A DNA stretch of 64,000 nucleotides from DAOUVR01 sp034430535 (GTDB taxonomy: Bacteria; Chloroflexota; Dehalococcoidia; E44-bin15): NCBI GenBank assembly GCA_964443325.1, contig CAYUCL010000002.1:124001-188000 (forward strand). Reading direction: 5' to 3'. The notes under the pieces were generated by a model. The model was given only the letters and a program-made list of their open reading frames with translations, had not been told where the DNA came from and did no database searches. The stretch's first letter is position 1. The number at the start of each line of letters is the position of its first letter. This document shows positions 33,401 through 40,206 of this stretch, piece after piece. A program made the translations under genes and the position numbers.

Positions 33401-33982
33401 CAGAGGGGCCGCCTCATTTATCAAGCTTAAGGCCTCGTCCACTTTACCCTTAGATAGTAACGAGACGAACCCTTGGACGTTGATACCGAGGGGACATGCT
33501 GCGCGACAGGGAGCAACCCCCTTCTTCTCTATGCTATACGCTGAAGGTACTGTCTTGGCACCTAAAACGGGAGCGTGGATGGCACTATGGGACACTAACC
33601 GGCCGCCAAATAGTAAGGGCACCTGCACTGAGCACTCCTCCTCACAGCGGCCGCAGCCGGTGCACAGTTCCGTTCGTACATAGCGAGGGTTTCTGGTTGC
33701 CCTTATGGTGAACCTTCCCCGTTTACCACCTATAGCGGTAACCTCCGAGTTGGTATATAGGTTAACCAGTGGGTGGCTCGCCGCTCGAAGCAATAGTGGC
33801 CAGGCGCCAAGCAGCTCCTCAGAAGAAGTGATCGAGGTATTCTCAGTAGTATTATCTAAGCCCATTGCCGCGCGGGGTGTAATTAGCTTGACCTCCACAC
33901 CCAACTCGGCCAGGGTAAGGGCAGCCTGCGCCGCACCAACACTGCTGCCAATCACGGCGACCCCTCTAGTCATTTGCGCCAT
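30434..33982 (-). CDS. Giant GltD-HdrA fusion flavoprotein (1182 aa)
   Basis: Domains in order: an HdrA-like N-terminal Rossmann part (VAVIGSSVGAAQAALTL, 8-24) with a 4Fe-4S motif CTGCGRCEEEC (107-117). A GltD-type NAD(P)H:acceptor module with APCRAACPLGINVQGF (157-172) and CTHPCEENCKR (202-212). FAD-binding IAIVGSGPAG (251-260), NAD(P)H-binding VVVIGGGNSAVDTA (382-395) and IFAGGDC near 525-531. A Cys-rich CINCALCSECMECERVC (621-637). A second HdrA-like half (VGVVLCRCGG, 757-766; VFVLGAGLCGLAAA, 909-922). C-terminal double ferredoxin from 1107. The second half lacks the PTMDCSIC-type cluster segment of true HdrA. It is a plausible NAD(P)H entry or exit point for the Hdr/Kor complex. Overlaps korC by 17 bases. 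Confidence 0.88.
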   Translation of the reverse strand: MAQMTRGVAVIGSSVGAAQAALTLAELGVEVKLITPRAAMGLDNTTENTSITSSEELLGAWPLLLRAASHPLVNLYTNSEVTAIGGKRGRFTIRATRNPRYVRTELCTGCGRCEEECSVQVPLLFGGRLVSHSAIHAPVLGAKTVPSAYSIEKKGVAPCRAACPLGINVQGFVSLLSKGKVDEALSLINEAAPLAGVLGRVCTHPCEENCKRNEVDNPVFIRALHRYAADNAPGGINYRRKAAAGSRREKIAIVGSGPAGLAAAWELARRGYQPTIFESHAVVGGMLATGIPRFRLPWEVRYREMEAIKALGVDIKTGVTVGSDVTITDLRERKYRAFFLAIGAHQNNRLNIPGEDLEGVVDGMSLLFALNLRVGTSVGSNVVVIGGGNSAVDTARTANRRSKGGVRILCIWDEMTAVKEDTEDAIREGIAIEYRTGPVEVIGDGNKITGVRCQRMEGGNPQPDAFSLPEPVPGSEFVIDADQVVVAIGQRPNTSMLNMRWLDVDSDRDTIKVDPLTLEAGLPGIFAGGDCITGSNNVVDAMAAGLRGAESIDRYLRGRDLRKGRSLEKPEPVEVDIRERDVSYYKRAHMPAIPPSRRVGNFEETELGLPMEVAEREAGRCINCALCSECMECERVCELNAIFHKDNAQQVDIPAEIVIDFTASDNGTKSYLRTYEIDQGTSMQVTGQGIYIVGREEDIGLEGELDRASATALKAAIELKSREALRPKAPDTAGAPGIYLDQTREEAEPAIRGEARVGVVLCRCGGSISSVIDCNQVTNKVLQLPDVCNVLEISQACSKEGADMIVAQAAEWDLDKVVLAACRCCGLEQVCFSCTDRRVMCQQNLSSSLSLDYGRNIEFVNIREQCAWVHQDDPVGATRKAIDIISSGVARAKMSLAAANEERPLAESVFVLGAGLCGLAAARNLVDQGYSVEVVSGPQSDSTTGQYSHEYIDRRDTLAKELEEQGMRIRLWPRVLELDGSPGSYEAVVRYQSQTCRIKAGAVILDLGRLTGEVPAGDDAIPRENLLGRILAHKKYSDKLSGGDTAALRSPTMKETGGIFIISTDGEESLEEQLRKGAAVAARASAYIGQGVVSPRATAVIINSKLCRGCGDCSAICPYIEMKERSGGISCAYVDQALCLGCGACIAHCPTGAITQSTQSDHHILATMEALLGRTPITVEVS

Positions 33983-34529
33983 CGCCTCGCTTTCCGTGCT
34001 CTAACCCATAGCTATATCCTAACTCGAAAGCCTTGGTATTGAACTCCTCCGTTCCCTTGGGAACAGAGGTAAGGACAGATTGCTTGAGTGACTCATGGGA
34101 GACCAGATCGCTCACCGCTGCTAGAAAGCCGAGCATTATGATATTGGCGACCACCACTCGCCCCATGTCCCGCGCCATGCGTGTAGCTGGTATGGAGAAG
34201 GGTGGCGGGTTTTGCGATGGTTCAGGTTTTACCAAATCTGGATCTATTATCATCAGTGTATCGTCAGGGAGATTTTGCCTATTCTTACTGTAGGCCTCCT
34301 GCGATAGGATGATAAATACATTTGGATTCTGCACATAGGGATAACCTATGGGCTCATCGGAGATCAGCACTTCGGATGTGCATGACCCACCGCGGGCCTC
34401 CGGCCCATAGCTTTGGGTCAGAGTGGCGTAACCATCATCATATATGGAAGCGGCTTGGCCAATTATATGCCCTGATAATATGACTCCTTGTCCACCGAAT
34501 CCTGCTATTCTTACTTCCTTTACACTCAA
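33966..34529 (-). CDS. korC: 2-oxoacid:ferredoxin oxidoreductase, gamma subunit
   Basis: A 187-residue gamma subunit with the family opening VRIAGFGGQGVILSGHIIGQAA (FGGQGVILSGHIIGQAA, 11-27) and TQSYGPEARGGSCTSEVLIS (38-57). It completes the TPP-dependent enzyme that converts a 2-oxoacid plus CoA to acyl-CoA and CO2 while reducing ferredoxin. 2-oxoglutarate, branched 2-oxoacids or indolepyruvate are all possible substrates. The gene follows korB after an unusually long 159-base gap that holds an inverted repeat (TGAATCAC at 34590 and GTGATTCA at 34649), so it may have its own control. Its end overlaps the giant flavoprotein gene. Confidence 0.9.
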   Translation of the reverse strand: MSVKEVRIAGFGGQGVILSGHIIGQAASIYDDGYATLTQSYGPEARGGSCTSEVLISDEPIGYPYVQNPNVFIILSQEAYSKNRQNLPDDTLMIIDPDLVKPEPSQNPPPFSIPATRMARDMGRVVVANIIMLGFLAAVSDLVSHESLKQSVLTSVPKGTEEFNTKAFELGYSYGLEHGKRGDGAND

Positions 34530-34688
34530 ACTCTTCCACTCCGATTTATTAAAATCTGGCGAGAAGACCCCTCAGTTTGTTGGGGGAAATGAATCACTGG
34601 GGTGGGGATGGCTTTAGGTATTCCAGATGTCCCCTAGCTTGCTGCAGGGTGATTCACTATCCTGGTAATTCCAAACACGCTCGGCTGC

Positions 34689-35537
34689 CTATTGGTTTTC
34701 CTTACCGCCTATCCTGTCAAGCAATTGTTCGTATTGCTCCCAGTATGTCGGCCTTTCTATGTCGACAAACTTTCCGACAACAATGGGGCCGTCTATAGTT
34801 ATGGCTAGATCCCTGGGATCGGCTCCATCTCGAACTATGCTTCTTTCCTGGTATGAGTGCATGGTATCCAGCCCCTGTGGCTGCTTGTTCATGCGTCCAT
34901 ACAACGCCGGGCAGGGACTTATCACCTCTATGAAGCTGAATCCTGGTTTGACCATCGCCTCAGCGATAGACCTCTCCAGCTGGCGCGCGTGCAGCACTGT
35001 CCAGCGGGCAACGTATGTGGCACCACTGGCAGCCACAATGTAGGGGATGTTAAAGGGATTCTCGAAATTGCCGTATGGCGACGTGGTGCTGCGGGCGTCA
35101 ACAGGCGTAGTGGGCCCCAATTGTCCGCCGGTCATGCCATAGTTGAAATTGTTTATGCAGATGACAGTCATATCCATATTGCGCCGTGCAGTATGGATGA
35201 GATGATTTCCCCCTATAGACACCAGATCGCCGTCTCCCGAAAAGACTACCACGTTCAGCTCAGGTTTTCCCAGCTTCAGACCGGTGGCGAAGGGAAGGGC
35301 ACGACCGTGTGTAGTGTGAAATGAGTCCAACCTAAGATAGCCTGCTGCCCTTCCAGCGCAGCCTATTCCCGAGACGACCGCAATCTTATCTGGGTCAAGG
35401 CTATCGCGGTGGATGGCCTTGATAAAACACCCCACCGCTGGCCCTATACCACACCCGGCACACCAGATATGCGGCATCCTGTCCAATCTGAGGAATTCAT
35501 CCATAATGTTTTGTTCCACAGTTACTGTATTTGTCAT
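34689..35537 (-). CDS. korB: 2-oxoacid:ferredoxin oxidoreductase, beta (TPP) subunit
   Basis: A 282-residue thiamin-diphosphate-binding subunit. Seen: HIWCAGCGIGPAVGCFIKAI (23-42), SGIGCAGRAAGYL, THGRALPFATGLKLGKPEL, and the TPP motif GDGDLVSIGGNHLIHTARRN ending in ICINNFNYGMTGGQ. This is the KorB pattern without extra ferredoxin domains, so it needs the separate small ferredoxin korD. It overlaps korA by 4 bases. The active-site segment does not settle whether 2-oxoglutarate or another 2-oxoacid is used. Members of this type also act in reductive carboxylation. Confidence 0.93.
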   Translation of the reverse strand: MTNTVTVEQNIMDEFLRLDRMPHIWCAGCGIGPAVGCFIKAIHRDSLDPDKIAVVSGIGCAGRAAGYLRLDSFHTTHGRALPFATGLKLGKPELNVVVFSGDGDLVSIGGNHLIHTARRNMDMTVICINNFNYGMTGGQLGPTTPVDARSTTSPYGNFENPFNIPYIVAASGATYVARWTVLHARQLERSIAEAMVKPGFSFIEVISPCPALYGRMNKQPQGLDTMHSYQERSIVRDGADPRDLAITIDGPIVVGKFVDIERPTYWEQYEQLLDRIGGKENQ

Positions 35538-36685
35538 TGCACTACTTCCTTTATGGCTTTAAGTATGGTCTCGGGAGTGTGTACGCTACCACCCATATGC
35601 GGCACAAGCAACGTAGTGGCCCTGCCGGCGGCGCACCTCTCTACCTCTAGCACAATCTGACCATAGTTTAGCTCGGGAACAACGAAAGCCTTGACCTGCT
35701 GCGCAAGCTCCCTGATGCGCTCCTCAGCAAAAGGCCACACTGTTATCAGTTGCAGCAAACCGGCGCGAATCCCGCTGTCCCTTGCCTGCTGCACCGCCAG
35801 TCGGGCTACGCGTGCGGTTATTCCATAGGCACAGACCACAACCTCTGCATCCTCTACATCGACCTCGTCATATTTTATTATATCTTTCCTGTTGAGCCTG
35901 ATCTTGTCCACCAGACGGCGCACCAGCTTGTCCTGGGCTTCAGCGGTCATTACCGGGTATCCCTTCTCATCGTGGGTAAGCCCGGTTACGTGGAAGCGGT
36001 AGCCCTCGCCAGCTATAGCCATTGGCGGTACCAAATCCCCATCAGCTTTGTAAGGTAGGTATTGTTCCGGCGCCACAGAAGGCCGTCGTCGATTTGAGAG
36101 TTCCTCAGGTGATATACTTGGTATCACTACCTTCTCGCTCATATGCCCCACCGCCTCGTCAGCCATCACCAGCACAGGAACACGGTATACCTCCGACAGG
36201 TTAAACGCCATGACAGTAAGGTCGAATATCTCCTGGGGAGAGCTAGGCACCAGCGCGATAATCTCATAGCTGCCATGTGAGCCCCATCGTGCCTGCATCA
36301 TGTCTGCATGAGCGGGCAGGGTAGGCAAACCAGTGGATGGTCCGGCTCGCTGTATATTAACCAGAACGCAGGGCGTTTCCAGCATCACTCCCAACCCCAG
36401 GTTCTCCATCATCAGAGTGAATCCCGGTCCCGATGTCGCCGTCATTGCCTTCATCCCCGCCCACGATGCACCCAGTATCACATTCATGGATGCGAGCTCG
36501 TCCTCCATCTGGATATATATGCCCCCCACATGGGGAAGCCGCTCACTCATCCTCTCAGCCACCTCTGTAGCTGGGGTGATGGGATAGCCAGCGAAGAAGC
36601 GACAACCTGCGCTGATAGCCCCCTCAGCGCATGCAACATCGCCATTCATGAAAAACGTCCCACAGAGCACTCCGTCTTCAGACAT
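35534..36685 (-). CDS. korA: 2-oxoacid:ferredoxin oxidoreductase, alpha subunit
   Basis: A 383-residue alpha subunit. It has FFMNGDVACAEGAISAGCRFFAGYPITPATEVAE with GYPITPATEVAE near residue 33, IQMEDELASMNVILGASWAG near 58, ATSGPGFTLMMENLG (82-96) and GPSTGLPT near 114. The C-terminal domain runs to the end as in KorA. It is the partner of korB (4-base overlap) and lies 26 bases after korD. The korA-korB-korC order matches the usual operon, with korD at the front. The extra flavoprotein genes downstream suggest this Kor hands its electrons to an Hdr-like complex. Confidence 0.93.
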   Translation of the reverse strand: MSEDGVLCGTFFMNGDVACAEGAISAGCRFFAGYPITPATEVAERMSERLPHVGGIYIQMEDELASMNVILGASWAGMKAMTATSGPGFTLMMENLGLGVMLETPCVLVNIQRAGPSTGLPTLPAHADMMQARWGSHGSYEIIALVPSSPQEIFDLTVMAFNLSEVYRVPVLVMADEAVGHMSEKVVIPSISPEELSNRRRPSVAPEQYLPYKADGDLVPPMAIAGEGYRFHVTGLTHDEKGYPVMTAEAQDKLVRRLVDKIRLNRKDIIKYDEVDVEDAEVVVCAYGITARVARLAVQQARDSGIRAGLLQLITVWPFAEERIRELAQQVKAFVVPELNYGQIVLEVERCAAGRATTLLVPHMGGSVHTPETILKAIKEVVQ

Positions 36686-36711
36686 ACAAACTCCTGTTAG
36701 TTCTCGTTATC

Positions 36712-36963
36712 TCACAATTCCAGGTGGATGGCGAACTCGGGACAAAGCATCTCACACAATCCGCAGCCCAAGCACTTGCTCTCATCTGCCACCATAGCGA
36801 GGGTATAGCCCTTTGGGTTCAGTTCCTCGCTCATCTCAAGCACTTCCCTAGGGCAGAATTCCACGCAGTATTCGCACCCCTTGCATCTATCTTTGTCGAT
36901 CAGCACTTTAGCTGGCTTAACAGCCTTTTCTACATGATCGAAGGGTGTTCTCCACAAATTCAC
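36712..36963 (-). CDS. korD: Ferredoxin subunit of 2-oxoacid oxidoreductase
   Basis: An 83-residue dicluster ferredoxin with CKGCEYCVEFCPREVLEMS (about 27-45) and CLGCGLCEMLCPEFAIHLEL (64-83). It is the first gene of the minus-strand cluster and would carry electrons out of the KorAB active site. The short N-terminal extension (MNLWRTPFDHVEKAV) is common in KorD. The stretch 36964-37245 upstream should hold the cluster promoter. I could not place a convincing -10/-35 pair there. Confidence 0.92.
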   Translation of the reverse strand: MNLWRTPFDHVEKAVKPAKVLIDKDRCKGCEYCVEFCPREVLEMSEELNPKGYTLAMVADESKCLGCGLCEMLCPEFAIHLEL

Positions 36964-37245
36964 CTTAGTTCCTTTAATACCTGCATGTTGCAGTTACATC
37001 CCTGTTACGAATAGTGCAGCCATTCCCATAATGATGGCTGCGTACCATTACCAGAAGCAAACCTTCGTGCTTATATCTTACACTCCTATCACCGTAGCAG
37101 TCAAATCAACTTAGAAGATTGATACTCGATAAAGGAACTCCTGCTTCAGCTAAATCCAAGCTAACGGGCTTACCGTCACTCGCTCCGTTCAGGCCATTCT
37201 TACACGGTTTCATGTAGCCCTACGTATAAAATGAAGCCTCACCTT

Positions 37246-37644
37246 TCAACCATTCCGACCAACCCGACCTCCGGGCACCCACACCCTCTTTTCATCGATG
37301 ATGTGAGCGACTTCGAATCCATCCCGTTGCAGCTCCCGGTCAATAAGCCTTCTATGGCACCGCCAATAAAGGCGATCAGCACAGAAAATTACTACCTTCC
37401 TCTCACAGGCCAGTTCTTCAAGTCTTCTAAGCCTCCGCCTAAATACTTCTGTGCTGACATGAACCTCATATCCCTTCCTTCGATATCCCCTTAGTTCGTC
37501 GCCGAGATAGATATAACTTAAGCCCGCTTTTCAAAGTATTTGAATCTCGATATGGGGAAGCAACGCACGTCCATCACCACCTACGTCCTTGAGTAGCGCC
37601 AAGAACTCGTCTAGGGTACGATAGCTCGTTCCCAATGTATACAC
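37246..37644 (-). pseudogene. DUF488 gene with internal stop and deletion
   Basis: From a GTG at 37644 the frame reads VYTLGTSYRTLDEFLALL, then after 37 codons an in-frame TGA (37531-37533), then KAGLSYIYLGDELRGYR. It ends with CERKVVIFCADRLYWRCHRRL and HIIDEKRVW before a TGA at 37246. The order matches DUF488 proteins, whose CHR motif is thought to be catalytic. The expected DVRSFPxS segment between the two parts is missing, so there is a deletion as well as the stop. A shorter remnant of the same module is at 26100-26212. Confidence 0.8.
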
Positions 37645-37720
37645 AACCTCACCGCTCACCCTCTACTATCTTCTCGAAACTCACGAAATCCTAATCATCT
37701 GAGGCAAAAATCCACCATCT

Positions 37721-37960
37721 TTAAGGATGTTTATTTGTTTTCGCCCCGTACTCAAAACCAGTCCGCTCGGCGACGATGGTGAGCAGCCTTGACGAGGTGC
37801 CCCTTGGACGGTATATATCCCGCTCCCACTCGCTGATGGTCTGCTGGCGCGTGCCCAGCTCATCGGCCATCTCCTGCTGGGTGATGCCCAAATGTTGCCT
37901 CAGGGCGCGAACGCCTTCCGCATCCCACTGTGCCTTCTCCTTTCTCCCCCCAGCTCTCAT
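37721..37960 (-). CDS. XRE-family HTH regulator
   Basis: A 79-residue, single-domain Cro/C1-type regulator: VRALRQHLGITQQEMADELG, then RQQTISEWERDIYRP, with the recognition helix in the latter, followed by a short helical tail. The start ATG at 37960 lies 11 bases from the palindrome ACACG-TTTC-CGTGT (37972-37985), which suggests autoregulation. Similar palindromes at 26054 and 26224 suggest further targets. It lies upstream of the broken DUF488 gene in the same direction. A truncated copy of the pair occurs at 26.1 kb. Confidence 0.88.
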   Translation of the reverse strand: MRAGGRKEKAQWDAEGVRALRQHLGITQQEMADELGTRQQTISEWERDIYRPRGTSSRLLTIVAERTGFEYGAKTNKHP

Positions 37961-37971
37961 AGAAATATTTT

Positions 37972-37985
37972 ACACGTTTCCGTGT
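37972..37985. promoter_or_regulatory. Operator-like palindrome upstream of the XRE gene
   Basis: ACACG-TTTC-CGTGT lies immediately upstream of the XRE start codon. The 17-base block TTTACACGTTTCCGTGT is identical to the one at 26221, and the next 70 or so bases also align loosely. A degenerate version, ACACG-GTTT-CATGT, is at 37202-37215. Confidence 0.6.
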
Positions 37986-38102
37986 TCACTGTCAAAGGTA
38001 GCATTCAAGAGAAAAAGAGACCTATTTAGAATAAATTAACAATAAGAAAAATTTAAATTTAGCTCAATTGCTTCTAATAGCTATTAATGCTTATCTGCCC
38101 AC

Positions 38103-38131
38103 TTGCAGCCTACGCCAATCTAGGCTAATAT
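38103..38131 (+). promoter_or_regulatory. groESL promoter
   Basis: TTGCAG (38103-38108), a 17-base spacer and TAATAT (38126-38131). The CIRCE element begins three bases after the -10 box. A start point around 38138 would fall inside CIRCE, the usual layout for HrcA control. Confidence 0.75.
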
Positions 38132-38133
38132 GA

Positions 38134-38160
38134 TTAGCAGTCTGCTGGTGAGAGTGCTAA
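38134..38160 (+). promoter_or_regulatory. CIRCE element (HrcA operator)
   Basis: TTAGCAGTC - 9 bases - GAGTGCTAA. This matches the consensus TTAGCACTC-N9-GAGTGCTAA with one change in the left arm. It lies 26 bases upstream of groES and just past the promoter -10 box, so HrcA repression lifted by heat shock is expected. Confidence 0.93.
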
Positions 38161-38186
38161 TGAGATAATTTATAGGGAGGACGAAA

Positions 38187-38480
38187 GTGGTAACTAAGTT
38201 GAAGCCGTTGGGAGACCGAGTAGTAGTGAGACCGATAATGGAGGAAGAGGTAAGTAAGGGAGGTATTATATTACCTGATACAGCGAAGGAGAAGCCTCAG
38301 CGTGGTAAAGTCATCGCCGTAGGCCCAGGAAGATTAGACGAGAATGCCAAGAGGGTGGTTATGGAGGTGAAAAAAGGAGACAAGGTGGTCTACGCTAAGT
38401 ATGCTGGCACTGATATCACCGTCAACGATGAGGAACTCCTGATCCTGCGCGAGAGCGATATATTGGCCAAGTTTAGTTAA
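38187..38480 (+). CDS. groES: Co-chaperonin GroES
   Basis: A 97-residue GroES: LKPLGDRVVVRPI (5-17), the mobile loop SKGGIILPDTAKEKPQRG (23-40), VIAVGPGR, then GDKVVYAKYAGTDI. It caps the GroEL cavity during ATP-driven protein folding. It starts with GTG behind TAGGGAGGACGAAA. groEL follows after 11 bases. The promoter and CIRCE operator directly upstream indicate HrcA control of the operon. Confidence 0.97.
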   Translation: MVTKLKPLGDRVVVRPIMEEEVSKGGIILPDTAKEKPQRGKVIAVGPGRLDENAKRVVMEVKKGDKVVYAKYAGTDITVNDEELLILRESDILAKFS

Positions 38481-38491
38481 AGGGAGGAGAA

Positions 38492-40099
38492 ATGGCAAAA
38501 CAACTGGCTTATAGTGAAAATGCAAGGGCACATTTAAAAATGGGGATGGATGCTCTGGCCGATGCGGTCAAGATTACCCTGGGACCAAAAGGGCGGAACG
38601 TAGTACTGGACAAAAAATTCGGCCCCCCTACCATAACCAATGACGGCGTCACCATCGCCAAGGAGATCGAACTGGAGGAACCATTCGAGAACATTGGGGC
38701 TCAACTTATAAAGGAGGTGGCAACCAAGACTAATGATATCGCTGGCGATGGCACTACTACCGCCACCGTGCTCGCCCAAGCGATGCTCCACGAGGGAATG
38801 AAGAATGTCGCTGCTGGGGCAAACCCCATGGCATTAAAAAGGGGCATTCATAATGCAACCAACGTTGTCATCGAGGAACTCAAGAAGATATCAACTCCGG
38901 TAACCACACGTGAGCAGGTATCCCAGGTCGCCGCTATCTCGGCGGCCGATGAGGAGATCGGCAATATCATAGCCGAGGTTATGGACAAGGTGGGCAAGGA
39001 TGGCGTGATCACCGTAGAGGAAGGTAAGGGGATACAATTTGAAACGGAGTATGTAGAGGGGATGAAGATCGACAGAGGTTACATCTCCCCATACTTCGTC
39101 ACCAATCCAGAGAGAATGGAGACAGAACTGGAGGATCCCTACATTTTGCTTACCGATAAGAAGATATCCGCTGTTGCCGACCTTCTGCCACTACTGGAGA
39201 AGGTGCTTCAAGTTTCAAAGAACATTCTTATCATCGGTGAGGATGTTGATGGAGAGGCGCTGGCTACCTTGGTAGTCAATAAGCTGAGGGGCACCCTCAA
39301 CTGCCTAACGGTTAAGGCACCAGGCTTTGGCGATCGCAGAAAGGCAATGCTTGAGGATATGGCCATCCTCACCGGGGGTACAGTGATTACCGAGGAGATG
39401 GGGCGAAAGCTCGATTCAGCCACAATTGAGGATCTCGGCAGAGCAAGAAAGGCGGTGGCTACCAAGGAGGATACCACCATCATCGAGGGCAAGGGCTCAG
39501 ATGAAGCCATTCAGTCGAGGATAAAGCAGATAAAGGCCCAAATAGAGGATAGCACATCCGAATTTGATAAAGAGAAGCTGCAGGAGCGCTTGGCAAAGCT
39601 CGCCGGCGGCGTTGCCGTTCTTAAGGTGGGGGCCGCCACCGAGGTCGAACTTAAGGAGAAGAAACATCGCGTCGAGGATGCCCTCTCCGCTACCAGGGCT
39701 GCTGTGGAGGAGGGGATCGTTGCCGGCGGTGGGGTCGCCTTCATTAATGTCCTCCACAGTCTGAACAAGATAAAGGCCTCTGGTGATGAAGCAACCGGGG
39801 TTAACATTGTCAGAAACGCCCTCGTTGAGCCGCTGAAGTTGATCGCTATCAACGCCGGGCGAGAGGGCTCTGTGGTAGTCGAGAAGGTGAGAAAGAGCAA
39901 GCCAGGCATTGGCTACGACGCCCTGAGAGACGACTTCGCTGACATGCAGAAGCGGGGTATCATCGACCCGGCCAAGGTGACAATAGCCGGGCTAGAAAAT
40001 GCAGCGAGCGTCGCCGCTATGGTGATCACCACCGAGTCGCTGATCGCCGACATCCCAGAAAAGGAAAAGGCGGCAATGCCCCCAATGCCAGAGTACTAG
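38492..40099 (+). CDS. groEL: Chaperonin GroEL
   Basis: A 535-residue Hsp60. Seen: TLGPKGRNVVLDKKFGPPTI (about 30-49), ITNDGVTIAKEIEL, the ATPase motif GDGTTTATVLAQAM (86-99), ISAADEEIGNIIAEVMDKVG, GFGDRRKAMLEDMAILTGG, and GGGVAFINV near 412. Essential ATP-dependent folding machine of the cytoplasm. The C-terminus ends AAMPPMPEY without the Gly-Gly-Met tail common in other bacteria. AAAGGGAGGAGAA precedes the ATG. Confidence 0.98.
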   Translation: MAKQLAYSENARAHLKMGMDALADAVKITLGPKGRNVVLDKKFGPPTITNDGVTIAKEIELEEPFENIGAQLIKEVATKTNDIAGDGTTTATVLAQAMLHEGMKNVAAGANPMALKRGIHNATNVVIEELKKISTPVTTREQVSQVAAISAADEEIGNIIAEVMDKVGKDGVITVEEGKGIQFETEYVEGMKIDRGYISPYFVTNPERMETELEDPYILLTDKKISAVADLLPLLEKVLQVSKNILIIGEDVDGEALATLVVNKLRGTLNCLTVKAPGFGDRRKAMLEDMAILTGGTVITEEMGRKLDSATIEDLGRARKAVATKEDTTIIEGKGSDEAIQSRIKQIKAQIEDSTSEFDKEKLQERLAKLAGGVAVLKVGAATEVELKEKKHRVEDALSATRAAVEEGIVAGGGVAFINVLHSLNKIKASGDEATGVNIVRNALVEPLKLIAINAGREGSVVVEKVRKSKPGIGYDALRDDFADMQKRGIIDPAKVTIAGLENAASVAAMVITTESLIADIPEKEKAAMPPMPEY

Positions 40100-40127
40100 T
40101 GCTCGAAAAAAGCTAGCCCTGAAATTG

Positions 40128-40157
40128 GCAGCCATGGTTTCCTAGAGCCATGGCTGC
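40128..40157 (+). terminator. Hairpin after groEL
   Basis: GCAGCCATGG and CCATGGCTGC form a perfect 10-base stem around a 10-base loop, 28 bases after the groEL stop codon. The following TATTCT is only weakly T-rich, so termination may be partial or factor-dependent. Confidence 0.6.
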
Positions 40158-40206
40158 TATTCTCCACAAGATTGTTGGGTAATGCATAGGATGATGAGGT
40201 GAAGGG

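Noticed and set aside
31370..33683. Several plus-strand ORFs of 60-196 aa inside the 1182-aa gene
   Set aside because: The minus strand has continuous Fe-S, FAD and NAD(P)H motifs. The opposite ORFs have no independent support.
37531..37533. TGA as selenocysteine codon in the DUF488 frame
   Set aside because: The family has no conserved Cys at this position and a neighbouring core segment is missing, so pseudogene decay is simpler.
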